The notes beneath the pieces are model-generated. The model was not told where the DNA came from. It searched no databases and saw only the letters and a list, made by a program, of their open reading frames with translations. The translations under genes were made by a program, and so were the position numbers. Positions 1 to 6,735 of a DNA stretch of 8,319 bases are shown here, piece by piece. Position 1 is the first letter of the stretch, and each line of letters begins with the position of its first letter. The DNA is from Chlamydiales bacterium (GTDB taxonomy: Bacteria; Chlamydiota; Chlamydiia; Chlamydiales; JAACFD01). Where the stretch lies: positions 1 through 8,319 of the forward strand of contig JAACFD010000081.1 of NCBI GenBank assembly GCA_009937555.1. The letters run 5' to 3'.

Positions 1-57
1 ATAATAGTTGTAGTTACTTTCATAACGCTTACGGATAATGTCTTTTTAAAGGTTAAG
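1..57 (+). promoter_or_regulatory. Upstream region of the UGP3-like gene, with RBS and weak -10-like site
   Basis: This short leader holds no gene. A Shine-Dalgarno-like AAAGG lies at 48-52, five bases before the ATG at 58, and supports that start. GATAAT at 34-39 resembles a sigma-70 -10 box. No good -35 lies at the right distance: TAGTTA at 11-16 is 17 bases upstream but matches poorly. A promoter is therefore possible but not established, and the window edge hides anything further upstream. Confidence 0.3.
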
Positions 58-2229
58 ATGACAAGTGAAACTTTAAATTCAAATGAAGAATTAACAGTTA
101 TTAACTCTTTAGTTAATGACTGTAAGGAACTTGGGTGTATCTCGGAAAAGCGAATTCTTTTAGAGTCTCACCCTAGAGTTCAACTGTTTTTCCAAAAACC
201 ATCTCCTTTAAGGACATATTTACATGGTTTAAATGATGAGTGTAGTATAGCTATTTTGAGCTTAATTTTTCTAAAGCAAGAGCATGTTTTCTTCTCCCCT
301 GAAGGTGCTTTAGATATTTTTGAGAGCTTTAGGAAGCTCACAAAGCCCTTAATAGAGATAGAAAAGTTCTATAGTTCTATTGGCGGCATTTTAGGTTATC
401 ACTTACTATTTATGCGCCTAATTCAACAGCAAGATGCACCAGAAAGCTTTACAAGAGTAATGCAAGCCCCCGAAGGGGATGAATTATTTGAAAATAACGA
501 ATCTGTTGCTTTAGCAATAAAAAGTTTTATAGAAGCCTTTCCAGAACTAGCTCAGCTATCACCTGTGGCAGGAGCTGGAGAGCGTTTAGGCCTTACTGAT
601 AAGAATGGAATTCCGTTACCTGTCGCTAGGCTTAATTTCCAAGGTTACAATTTACTAGAGGGGATGTTTAGAGATATCCAGTCATGGGAGTATTTATACT
701 ATAAGCTCAAAGGGGAGACACACTTTATCCCTATTGGCTTAATGACTTCTGATACAAATGATAACCATCAAATCATTGACGAAATAGTAAAAGAAAACTC
801 TTATTTTGGTAGAGAATCCTCTAAGGTTAACCTATTTAAGCAACCTGCTGTACCCGTGATTTCTGTAGGAGGAAAGTGGCTACTTTCAGAGCCTATGTGT
901 TTGCATATGAGACCTGGAGGCCACGGAGCTATGTGGAAGCAAGCTCTAGATAAAGGGGTATTTAGAAACTTTCAGGCTGCAGGTGTGAGTCAAGTTTTTG
1001 TGAGGCAGGTAAATAACCCAGCAGCAGCTATTGACTACTCAGCAATTGCCTTTATGGGCACAGGTATGAAGAAGAGTGCAGATTTTGGTTTTGCCTCTTG
1101 TCCCAGAAGAGTTGGTGCTCCAGAAGGAATGAATGTACTTTGTAAAGATCATGAGGCAGCCTGGATTTCCAATGTTGAGTATACTGATTTTCAAAAGTAT
1201 GGAATAAAAGATCAGCCTTTAGAGGAAGGGTCCCTATACTCATGTTTTCCCTCAAATACAAACATACTATTTGCAGATTTGAAAGCTGCTATTTCAGCGC
1301 TTGATAAAAAATTATTATTTGCACCCACTGTAAATCTTAAAAGTAGCTATAAATCATTCTTTGAAGGGGAAGTGGAAGAAGTTAATGGTGGTAGGGTTGA
1401 GTCTATGATGCAAAACCTTGCTGATGAGATTACAACACCTCTAGGAAAAGCAGAAAGCAAGCTTTCTAGCTTTATAACTTTTAATAAGCGTGAAAAAACA
1501 ATATCGGTTACCAAGAAGCAGTACGATAGTAACTCAACTGACTTCTTAGATACCCCTTATAGTTGCTTTTATGACCTCCATAAAAGCTTTTATGAGCTCC
1601 TCTCAGTATATTGCAACTTTAACCTCTCTCCAGAGTTAAGTTCTGAAGAAGTAAAAAAAGAAGCAGTATTCCCTTTTTATTATTACCAGCATCCTGCTCT
1701 AGGGCCTACTTTTAGCATCATCGGGCAGAAAATTAAGCATGGCAGCATTGCTAAGGGGAGCTATCTTGACTTGGAAATTACCGAACTTGAATTATCTCAA
1801 ATAGAACTCCAAGGAGCTTTAAGTATACGCACTGAAAATCCTCTAGGTTTGACAAAACATGATGATGCATATGAGTTTTCGTTTGCTCCAGTATGTTCTT
1901 TAGTTAACTGTATTGTTCAAAATGAAGGTTTGGATGTAAAAAAACTTAGTCCTAAAAGTGCCTGGGAAAAGAAAATTTCTATGTTGCAGTCATGTCAAAT
2001 TACTTTAGGAGAAGGCTCTGAGCTAGAAGCTCAAAATATAACCTTTAATGGAAATGTGAATATAGTAGTGCCTCCGTTTACAAAAATGACAGTTTTGCAG
2101 AACGAAAATGGAGAGTTGAGATTTAAAAATCAGGAGATTGATAAGCCGACATGGTGCTGGCAATATTCTTTTGACAAAGACAACCGTATAATTTTACATA
2201 AGCTTAATAATGAAAGAAGAAACACATAA
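58..2229 (+). CDS. UDP-sugar pyrophosphorylase family protein, plant UGP3-like
   Basis: Probable nucleotidyltransferase that makes UDP-glucose or a related UDP-sugar from UTP and a sugar 1-phosphate in the cytoplasm. Residues 1-160 form a non-catalytic N-terminal region. The nucleotide-binding loop AGAGERLG is at 171-178, where UDP-sugar pyrophosphorylases carry a glycine-rich loop. Further blocks are PGGHG at 286-290, GFASC..R.GA.EG.NVL at 344-361, PSNTNIL at 398-404, GGRVE..MQNLAD at 445-456 and HPALGP at 545-550. From about 550 the sequence looks like a beta-helix C-terminus. From memory, these blocks match the large plant plastid enzyme UGP3 better than ordinary bacterial GalU or the shorter eukaryotic UGPase. 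The product is intact, with no signal peptide. The ATG has AAAGG five bases upstream. Its 3' end overlaps prfB by 20 bases, so prfB is probably translationally coupled to it. Family membership is firm; the exact sugar substrate is inferred. Confidence 0.85.
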   Translation: MTSETLNSNEELTVINSLVNDCKELGCISEKRILLESHPRVQLFFQKPSPLRTYLHGLNDECSIAILSLIFLKQEHVFFSPEGALDIFESFRKLTKPLIEIEKFYSSIGGILGYHLLFMRLIQQQDAPESFTRVMQAPEGDELFENNESVALAIKSFIEAFPELAQLSPVAGAGERLGLTDKNGIPLPVARLNFQGYNLLEGMFRDIQSWEYLYYKLKGETHFIPIGLMTSDTNDNHQIIDEIVKENSYFGRESSKVNLFKQPAVPVISVGGKWLLSEPMCLHMRPGGHGAMWKQALDKGVFRNFQAAGVSQVFVRQVNNPAAAIDYSAIAFMGTGMKKSADFGFASCPRRVGAPEGMNVLCKDHEAAWISNVEYTDFQKYGIKDQPLEEGSLYSCFPSNTNILFADLKAAISALDKKLLFAPTVNLKSSYKSFFEGEVEEVNGGRVESMMQNLADEITTPLGKAESKLSSFITFNKREKTISVTKKQYDSNSTDFLDTPYSCFYDLHKSFYELLSVYCNFNLSPELSSEEVKKEAVFPFYYYQHPALGPTFSIIGQKIKHGSIAKGSYLDLEITELELSQIELQGALSIRTENPLGLTKHDDAYEFSFAPVCSLVNCIVQNEGLDVKKLSPKSAWEKKISMLQSCQITLGEGSELEAQNITFNGNVNIVVPPFTKMTVLQNENGELRFKNQEIDKPTWCWQYSFDKDNRIILHKLNNERRNT

Positions 2230-3313
2230 GCTCTTACAACAACTTGAGAACAGAGTTTCTCATATGAGTTCATATCTTGGTGTTGAAGAGAAGAAAACGC
2301 AATTGAGAGATTTAGAATCTAAAATGGAGTCCCCTACTTTTTGGGAGGATCAGTCTAAAGCTCAAAAGGTGATAGAGGAGACTAACCTTTTAAAATCTTG
2401 GGTACAGCCATATGAAGAAATTGTACAAGAGTTTGAAGGTAGCCAGGAGTTAATTCAAGAAGCTGATAGCTTGGGAGATGATGAGTTATTAGCTGAACTA
2501 GAGAAAGAACTTATTGAACTTGAGAAAAAAGTTAAAAAGCTTGAAGTAAAGCGCATGCTCTCTGGAGAGTTGGACGGAAATAACTGTTACTTAAGTCTAT
2601 ATGCAGGCGCGGGAGGGACTGAATCTTGCGACTGGGTTAGTATGTTACTGAGAATGTATGAAAAATGGGCTCTAAAGAAAGGTTACAAGGCTGAATACAT
2701 TGACATTTTACCTGGTGAAGTAGCTGGAGTAAAAAATGTAACTATAAAGTTTTCAGGGAAGTTTGCCTATGGTTACTGTAAGGCTGAAAAAGGGGTTCAC
2801 AGGCTTGTAAGAATTTCTCCTTTTGATAGTAATGCTAAAAGACATACTAGTTTTGCAGCAGTGGAGGTAACGCCTGAGATTTCAGAGGATGTAGAAATAG
2901 AAATAAATCCAGAAGATCTTAAAGTAGATACTTTTAGATCCTCTGGAGCAGGTGGGCAGCATGTGAATACGACTGACTCTGCAGTGCGCTTAACTCACCT
3001 ACCCTCAGGTATTGTAGTTTCTTGCCAAAACCAAAGAAGCCAACACCAAAATAAAGAAAGTTGTTTAAAAATTTTGAAATCTAAACTATATGAAATTAAA
3101 GTATTAGAAAGAGAAAATAAGGTTAAGCAGCTCCAGGGCGATAAGAAAGAGAATGCTTGGGGTAATCAAATTAGGAGTTATGTCTTTCAACCTTACTGTC
3201 TTGTTAAGGATTCGAGAACGGCTTATGAGACAGGTAATGTAGAGGCAATGATGGATGGGGACTTGCTAGATGACTTTATCGAAGAGTATCTAAAAAAAAG
3301 TGAGAGTGTGTAA
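2210..3313 (+). CDS. prfB: Peptide chain release factor 2 (RF2)
   Basis: RF2 enters the ribosomal A site at UAA or UGA and triggers release of the finished peptide. The stop-codon recognition tripeptide SPF is at 203-205, which separates RF2 from RF1 (PxT). The catalytic GGQ is at 248-250 in SGAGGQHVN. The residue matching E. coli position 246 is Ser244, as in most bacteria, not the Thr of E. coli K-12. The 367 residues and the SPF and GGQ positions sit two below E. coli RF2 numbering, which supports the ATG at 2210 despite a weak Shine-Dalgarno. A later ATG at 2264 (Met19) would remove part of the N-terminal domain. Unlike E. coli prfB, the gene is one continuous frame: TAT CTT at 2273-2278 is followed by GGT, not by TGA, so no programmed +1 frameshift is needed. 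In Chlamydia, prfB also lies beside the acetyltransferase gene that follows. Confidence 0.97.
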   Translation: MKEETHKLLQQLENRVSHMSSYLGVEEKKTQLRDLESKMESPTFWEDQSKAQKVIEETNLLKSWVQPYEEIVQEFEGSQELIQEADSLGDDELLAELEKELIELEKKVKKLEVKRMLSGELDGNNCYLSLYAGAGGTESCDWVSMLLRMYEKWALKKGYKAEYIDILPGEVAGVKNVTIKFSGKFAYGYCKAEKGVHRLVRISPFDSNAKRHTSFAAVEVTPEISEDVEIEINPEDLKVDTFRSSGAGGQHVNTTDSAVRLTHLPSGIVVSCQNQRSQHQNKESCLKILKSKLYEIKVLERENKVKQLQGDKKENAWGNQIRSYVFQPYCLVKDSRTAYETGNVEAMMDGDLLDDFIEEYLKKSESV

Positions 3314-3315
3314 AA

Positions 3316-3816
3316 ATGGGTGAAATGAAAGGTCTCGAAGTTCGGTATACAGAGGTAAGTGATGAGCCTTATTTAAGAGAGTGGTTCTCAGATCCGACCA
3401 TATTAAGATGGTTTCCAATGGCAGAGCCTGTAGAAATTGAAGATACTGTTCAAAGGTGGATTGGGTTTAGTCGTTTTCGTTGTAGCCTAACAGCCGTTTA
3501 TGAGGGTAAACCTTGCGGACTGCCAACCCTTTACCTAATGCCTTATAGAAAAATAGCACATCAGTGCCAGTTTGGTATGATAGTTAAAAAGGAATATAGA
3601 GGTAAAGGTGTTGGCTCTGTATTGCTTAATAATTTGATTCATCTAGCTAAAGAGTACTTTAAGATAGAGTTACTACACCTCGAAGTATATTATGGAAATC
3701 CTGCAATAAATTTATATAAGCGATTTGGATTTAAAGAGTTTGGTTCGCAAGATAAGTGGGTAAAAGAGAGTGATGGGGAGTATGTAGGGCGGATTTTTAT
3801 GGAGAGAGAAATTTAA
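3316..3816 (+). CDS. GNAT family N-acetyltransferase (YhhY-like)
   Basis: A 166-residue, single-domain Gcn5-related acetyltransferase that would transfer an acetyl group from acetyl-CoA to an amine. The pyrophosphate-binding loop RGKGVG is at 95-100, preceded by the beta-strand FGMIVKKEY. A second typical segment follows with LEVYYGNPAINLYKRFGFKE near residues 120-140, matching motif B, where Asn and Tyr contact CoA and act in catalysis. There is no signal peptide or membrane segment. The start lies two bases after the prfB stop, so the pair is almost certainly co-transcribed; a second in-frame ATG at 3325 is possible but has no better ribosome site. In Chlamydia trachomatis the neighbour of prfB is an acetyltransferase annotated yhhY (CT458, from memory), and this is probably its counterpart. 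The substrate (amino acid, peptide or protein) cannot be told from sequence. Confidence 0.88.
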   Translation: MGEMKGLEVRYTEVSDEPYLREWFSDPTILRWFPMAEPVEIEDTVQRWIGFSRFRCSLTAVYEGKPCGLPTLYLMPYRKIAHQCQFGMIVKKEYRGKGVGSVLLNNLIHLAKEYFKIELLHLEVYYGNPAINLYKRFGFKEFGSQDKWVKESDGEYVGRIFMEREI

Positions 3817-3820
3817 CTTA

Positions 3821-4540
3821 ATGCCTTGTGCTAAGACAGGTTTACTGCATGACTTTCTGGAAGAATTTACAAAAAAGAAAGTTATCTTAAAGATAAACCA
3901 GAATAAATCAACTTATCTAAGTGTCTCTTATCCTAGAGATGACTTAATCAAAGCTTCTATACACCAGATATTCTTGACAGCTGATGAAACAGTATTACTT
4001 GCATTAGCAAAGTATGTGCAAGGCTCTAGAGGTAAAAAAAATTTTGCTATTATTAAATCATATGTCCATGAGCGGGATAATCTTGCAGGGTATACGACCA
4101 ATAAAAAAATGCCTCCTTTAAAGACTAAAGGTGAGGTATATGACCTAGAAGAAATTCTTAAATATGTAGAGAGGTTTTACTTTAATGAGCAAAAACTTGG
4201 GCTGAATATAACCTGGTATACACCCAAAAAGAGAAGGAAACGCTTTTCGAGAAGCTCCAGACAAAATGTTACTTTTGGAGAGTATCATGCTCCTTTAAAG
4301 TTAGTTAAGATAAATACTTTAATTGATAACTGGGAAGTTCCAAAAGTTTTTGTAAGTTTTATTGTTTATCATGAAATTTTACACCACATTCACCCTCCTA
4401 AAGTTGGAGAAGCCGGGAATAGTATGATACACCATAAAGAATTCAAGCATGCAGAAAAGCAGTTTTTGTTTTATGATGAGGTTATGCATTGGAAGCGGGA
4501 GTATATGCAAAACTTTCTAGATAAAAACCATAGATGCTAG
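3821..4540 (+). CDS. SprT-like zinc metallopeptidase domain protein
   Basis: A 239-residue protein whose C-terminal half is SprT-like. The zinc site is HEILHH at 184-189 (HExxH: His184, Glu185, His188). A third ligand is probably His204 in HHKEF at 204-208, aligned with the HG.EF of SprT and SPRTN proteins. Before it lie the family's usual pieces: a helix ending in FYFNEQKLGL, an ITWY strand, FGEYH, and INTLID. The roughly 110 N-terminal residues are basic and have no domain I recognise. There is no signal peptide or membrane segment, so it is cytoplasmic. Eukaryotic relatives cleave DNA-protein crosslinks; the bacterial role is poorly known, and I claim only the fold and likely zinc binding. 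It starts four bases after the acetyltransferase stop, so it shares that transcript. From memory, Chlamydiaceae have no such gene between yhhY and yebC. Stop codon TAG. Confidence 0.8.
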   Translation: MPCAKTGLLHDFLEEFTKKKVILKINQNKSTYLSVSYPRDDLIKASIHQIFLTADETVLLALAKYVQGSRGKKNFAIIKSYVHERDNLAGYTTNKKMPPLKTKGEVYDLEEILKYVERFYFNEQKLGLNITWYTPKKRRKRFSRSSRQNVTFGEYHAPLKLVKINTLIDNWEVPKVFVSFIVYHEILHHIHPPKVGEAGNSMIHHKEFKHAEKQFLFYDEVMHWKREYMQNFLDKNHRC

Positions 4541-4594
4541 TATATTTGTATGCTAAAAAGTTAGAATTTTATCTCTGTGAAAAAGGAGTTTATT
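4541..4594 (+). promoter_or_regulatory. SprT-yebC gap with strong yebC Shine-Dalgarno
   Basis: This is the longest gap within the + strand gene run. AAGGAG at 4583-4588 is a near-perfect Shine-Dalgarno six bases before GTG at 4595, and it fixes the yebC start there. An in-frame GTG at 4577 would add six residues that include the Shine-Dalgarno itself, so it is rejected. TAGAAT at 4562-4567 matches five of six bases of a -10 box, but no convincing -35 lies upstream, so an internal promoter for yebC is only a possibility. No terminator hairpin is seen. Confidence 0.7.
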
Positions 4595-5314
4595 GTGGCT
4601 GGACATAGTAAATGGGCGAACATTAAGCATAAAAAAGGTAAAGCTGATGCAGCTAGAGGAAAGCTTTTTTCGCGAATTACAAAAGAAATTATTAGCGCTG
4701 TTAAAACAGGAAAAAGCACAGACCCTAAGGTTAATAGCCGTTTAAGGTTAGCGCTGCAAAAGGCAAAAGCTGCAAACATGCCAAACGACAATATTGAAAG
4801 AAACATAAAAAAAGCAGCTAGTTCAGATCAAGGAGACTACTCAGAGATTGTTTATGAGCTTTATGGACATGGCGGAGTGGGCATTATAGCAGAGACAATG
4901 ACAGATAATAAAAACCGTCTAGCATCTGAGATTAGAATTGCATGTAATAAGTGTGGTGGCTCAGTTGCAAACCCTGGTGCTGTCACTTTTAATTTTGATA
5001 AAAAAGGGGTACTACAGCTTGATCAAAGTCAAGGAAGTGAGGATGATTTATTTCTATTGGCAACAGAGGCAGGAGCTGAAGATTTTGAAATAGCTGATGA
5101 AGTGTACATGGTCACTACTGATCCCCAAGAATTATATGCTGTAAAAGAAAAGATAGAAGCAGCTAGCAAAGAAGTCAAAGAAGCCACTCTAGAAATGATA
5201 CCTAAGGTTAGTGTGGCTTGCGATGAGGAGACTCAAGAGAAAAATCAAAAGCTTATTGACTGGTTAGAAGGCATTGAAGACGTAGACTGCGTGTTTCATA
5301 ATATGGAAGGATAG
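4595..5314 (+). CDS. yebC: YebC/TACO1 family translation factor or regulator
   Basis: A 239-residue YebC/PmpR/TACO1 family protein, close to the usual 238-250. It opens with the family signature AGHSKWANIKHKKGK and continues with DAARGKLFSRITKEI, ANMPNDNIERNIKKA, YELYGHGGVG, ETMTDNKNR and the GGSVANPGAVTFNF block, all strongly conserved. Members were long annotated as DNA-binding regulators. Newer work points to a ribosome-associated role, helping translation of proline-rich stretches, as does mitochondrial TACO1. Its position two genes after prfB fits a translation role, though that is inference. The GTG start at 4595 is chosen because the family begins M-A-G-H-S-K-W there and AAGGAG lies six bases upstream; the longer frame from 4577 is not supported. 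From memory, the gene closes the prfB-yhhY-yebC block also seen in Chlamydia. Stop codon TAG, eight bases before the pabB start. Confidence 0.96.
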   Translation: MAGHSKWANIKHKKGKADAARGKLFSRITKEIISAVKTGKSTDPKVNSRLRLALQKAKAANMPNDNIERNIKKAASSDQGDYSEIVYELYGHGGVGIIAETMTDNKNRLASEIRIACNKCGGSVANPGAVTFNFDKKGVLQLDQSQGSEDDLFLLATEAGAEDFEIADEVYMVTTDPQELYAVKEKIEAASKEVKEATLEMIPKVSVACDEETQEKNQKLIDWLEGIEDVDCVFHNMEG

Positions 5315-5322
5315 GGCAGCTC

Positions 5323-6735
5323 TTGAAAAAAGATAGATGGATAGAACTACCTTGTGAAAATAGTGATATTCTATTTCAACTAGCTAAAGCCTATAAAAAT
5401 ATAAAAGGGTGTTCTCTGCTTTGCTCTGGAGGTACTCCCTCTTCCCAGTCTTCATTTTTTTCACTATTCCCTTATGAGTATTTTTATCTTACTCCAACTG
5501 TTTTTCGTTCACACAATCAGCACTACAGCTATGACCCCAAAATAGATAATCCATGGGATTTAGCTCAAAAAGTTGTAGGGGGGCTTTCAGAGAGGGTTCT
5601 GGATTCAATCCCTCTTTGGATGGGATACTTTTCTTATGAAATGGGAGCCTATAGTCATCGATATAAATACTTGCCTTTTCATCCTCCAGATATTCCTCTC
5701 GCTTATTTTTTTAAGCCAGCGCTTGTTTTTAAACAAACAGCAGATAAAAAACTTTATTTTTGCTTTAGAGAAGAGAGCCTCACAAAGTTAAAAGAGACAG
5801 AGGCGCTTTTATTAAAAAGATTTATCAATAATCCATGCTTGGAACTTCTTTTTGACTATCCAAAAGTTTTTTCAAGCCAAGAAACTTACCTAGGTAGTGC
5901 TAAACTGATAAGTAAATTTAGGAAGCATTCTTATAAAGAAAAATTCTTAAAGGTAAAAAAAGCTCTTTTAAGAGGCGAAGTATATCAGGTAAATCTATCT
6001 GAGAGTTTTGTCTATGAATGCTCAGTGCCACCTTTTCATGCCTTTTCTTTTTTAAGGAAAATAAACCCGTCTCCTTTTAGTGCTTTTTTTAACTTTGGCT
6101 CATTTAACTTGGTTTCATCTTCACCAGAGCGGTTTCTACTAAAAGAAGGCAGTAAGCTTGAGACAAGACCAATAAAAGGGACTATTAAGCGTGGAGCTAC
6201 CAAAGAGCAAGATAAGAAAAACAAGTTAGAATTATTTCACTCAAACAAAGATAGAGCTGAGCTGTTAATGATAACAGACCTGTTAAGAAATGATCTTTCT
6301 AAAGTAAGTAAAGCTGGAAGTGTAGTGGTAGATAAGCTAAGGAAACTTGAGGTTTATCAAAATGTATTCCACACCTTATCAATTATTTCTTCACAAGTGA
6401 AGCCAGAGATTCATCCTGTTGATATTGTCCGTGAAATGTTTCCAGGTGGTTCGATTACTGGATGCCCTAAGATTAGCTCAATGGAAATGATTTATGATTT
6501 AGAAGGTAGTTCAAGAGGGATTTATACAGGGAGTATGGGATACTTTTCATCTAATGGAGATTTTGACTTTAATATTGCTATTAGGAGTATTCTCTTTTCA
6601 GAGGGCAAAGCAATTGCACGATTTGGAGGAGCTATTGTTTATGATTCAGAACTAGATAAAGAGGTTGATGAACTTATGGCCAAAGGTTCTTCTATTTTTT
6701 CTGCAATGAAGGAGCCTTTAGCTTGTTTATCGTAG
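5323..6735 (+). CDS. pabB: Aminodeoxychorismate synthase component I
   Basis: Chorismate-using enzyme that, with ammonia from the PabA glutaminase, makes 4-amino-4-deoxychorismate for p-aminobenzoate and folate. The 470 residues comprise an N-terminal anthranilate synthase-like domain (about 1-190) and the chorismate-binding domain. Conserved blocks are YQVNLS, SSSPERFL, RPIKGT (282-287), DLLRND (319-324), PGGSITGCPK (374-383), YTGSMGYFS and the metal-binding E(V)DEL near the end. Lys285 in PIKGT is the catalytic lysine of PabB; TrpE has alanine there, so this is PabB rather than anthranilate synthase. Cys381 replaces the more usual alanine of the GAPK motif. The frame opens after a TAA at 5299-5301, and TTG at 5323 is the first usual start, with AGGG six bases upstream; the next ATG would be residue 100. 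It follows yebC by eight bases and overlaps pabC. No pabA lies in the window. Confidence 0.94.
   Translation: MKKDRWIELPCENSDILFQLAKAYKNIKGCSLLCSGGTPSSQSSFFSLFPYEYFYLTPTVFRSHNQHYSYDPKIDNPWDLAQKVVGGLSERVLDSIPLWMGYFSYEMGAYSHRYKYLPFHPPDIPLAYFFKPALVFKQTADKKLYFCFREESLTKLKETEALLLKRFINNPCLELLFDYPKVFSSQETYLGSAKLISKFRKHSYKEKFLKVKKALLRGEVYQVNLSESFVYECSVPPFHAFSFLRKINPSPFSAFFNFGSFNLVSSSPERFLLKEGSKLETRPIKGTIKRGATKEQDKKNKLELFHSNKDRAELLMITDLLRNDLSKVSKAGSVVVDKLRKLEVYQNVFHTLSIISSQVKPEIHPVDIVREMFPGGSITGCPKISSMEMIYDLEGSSRGIYTGSMGYFSSNGDFDFNIAIRSILFSEGKAIARFGGAIVYDSELDKEVDELMAKGSSIFSAMKEPLACLS
6709..6714 (+). promoter_or_regulatory. Shine-Dalgarno site of pabC, inside pabB
   Basis: AAGGAG lies eight bases before the TTG at 6723, inside the last codons of pabB. 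Its strength and spacing make the TTG a convincing start and imply coupled translation of pabB and pabC. Confidence 0.85.

Noticed and set aside
1052..1261. A 69-codon - strand frame inside the UGP3-like gene
   Set aside because: It is antisense to conserved catalytic blocks and has no similarity I recognise. The small - strand frames at 6036-6224 and 6639-6854 are rejected for the same reason.
2264..2266. Alternative prfB start at Met19
   Set aside because: It would truncate the N-terminal domain, while the 2210 start gives the family length and places SPF and GGQ only two residues from E. coli numbering.
4577..4594. Upstream GTG start for yebC
   Set aside because: The extra six codons contain the Shine-Dalgarno of the downstream GTG, and the family starts at M-A-G-H-S-K-W.
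4561..4806. An 81-codon hydrophobic - strand frame over the start of yebC
   Set aside because: It is the complement of the conserved yebC 5' end; the hydrophobic look comes from reading lysine-rich codons backwards.
5323..6735. Reading the chorismate enzyme as anthranilate synthase (TrpE)
   Set aside because: The PIKGT lysine and the adjoining pabC point to PabB; TrpE has PIAGT.
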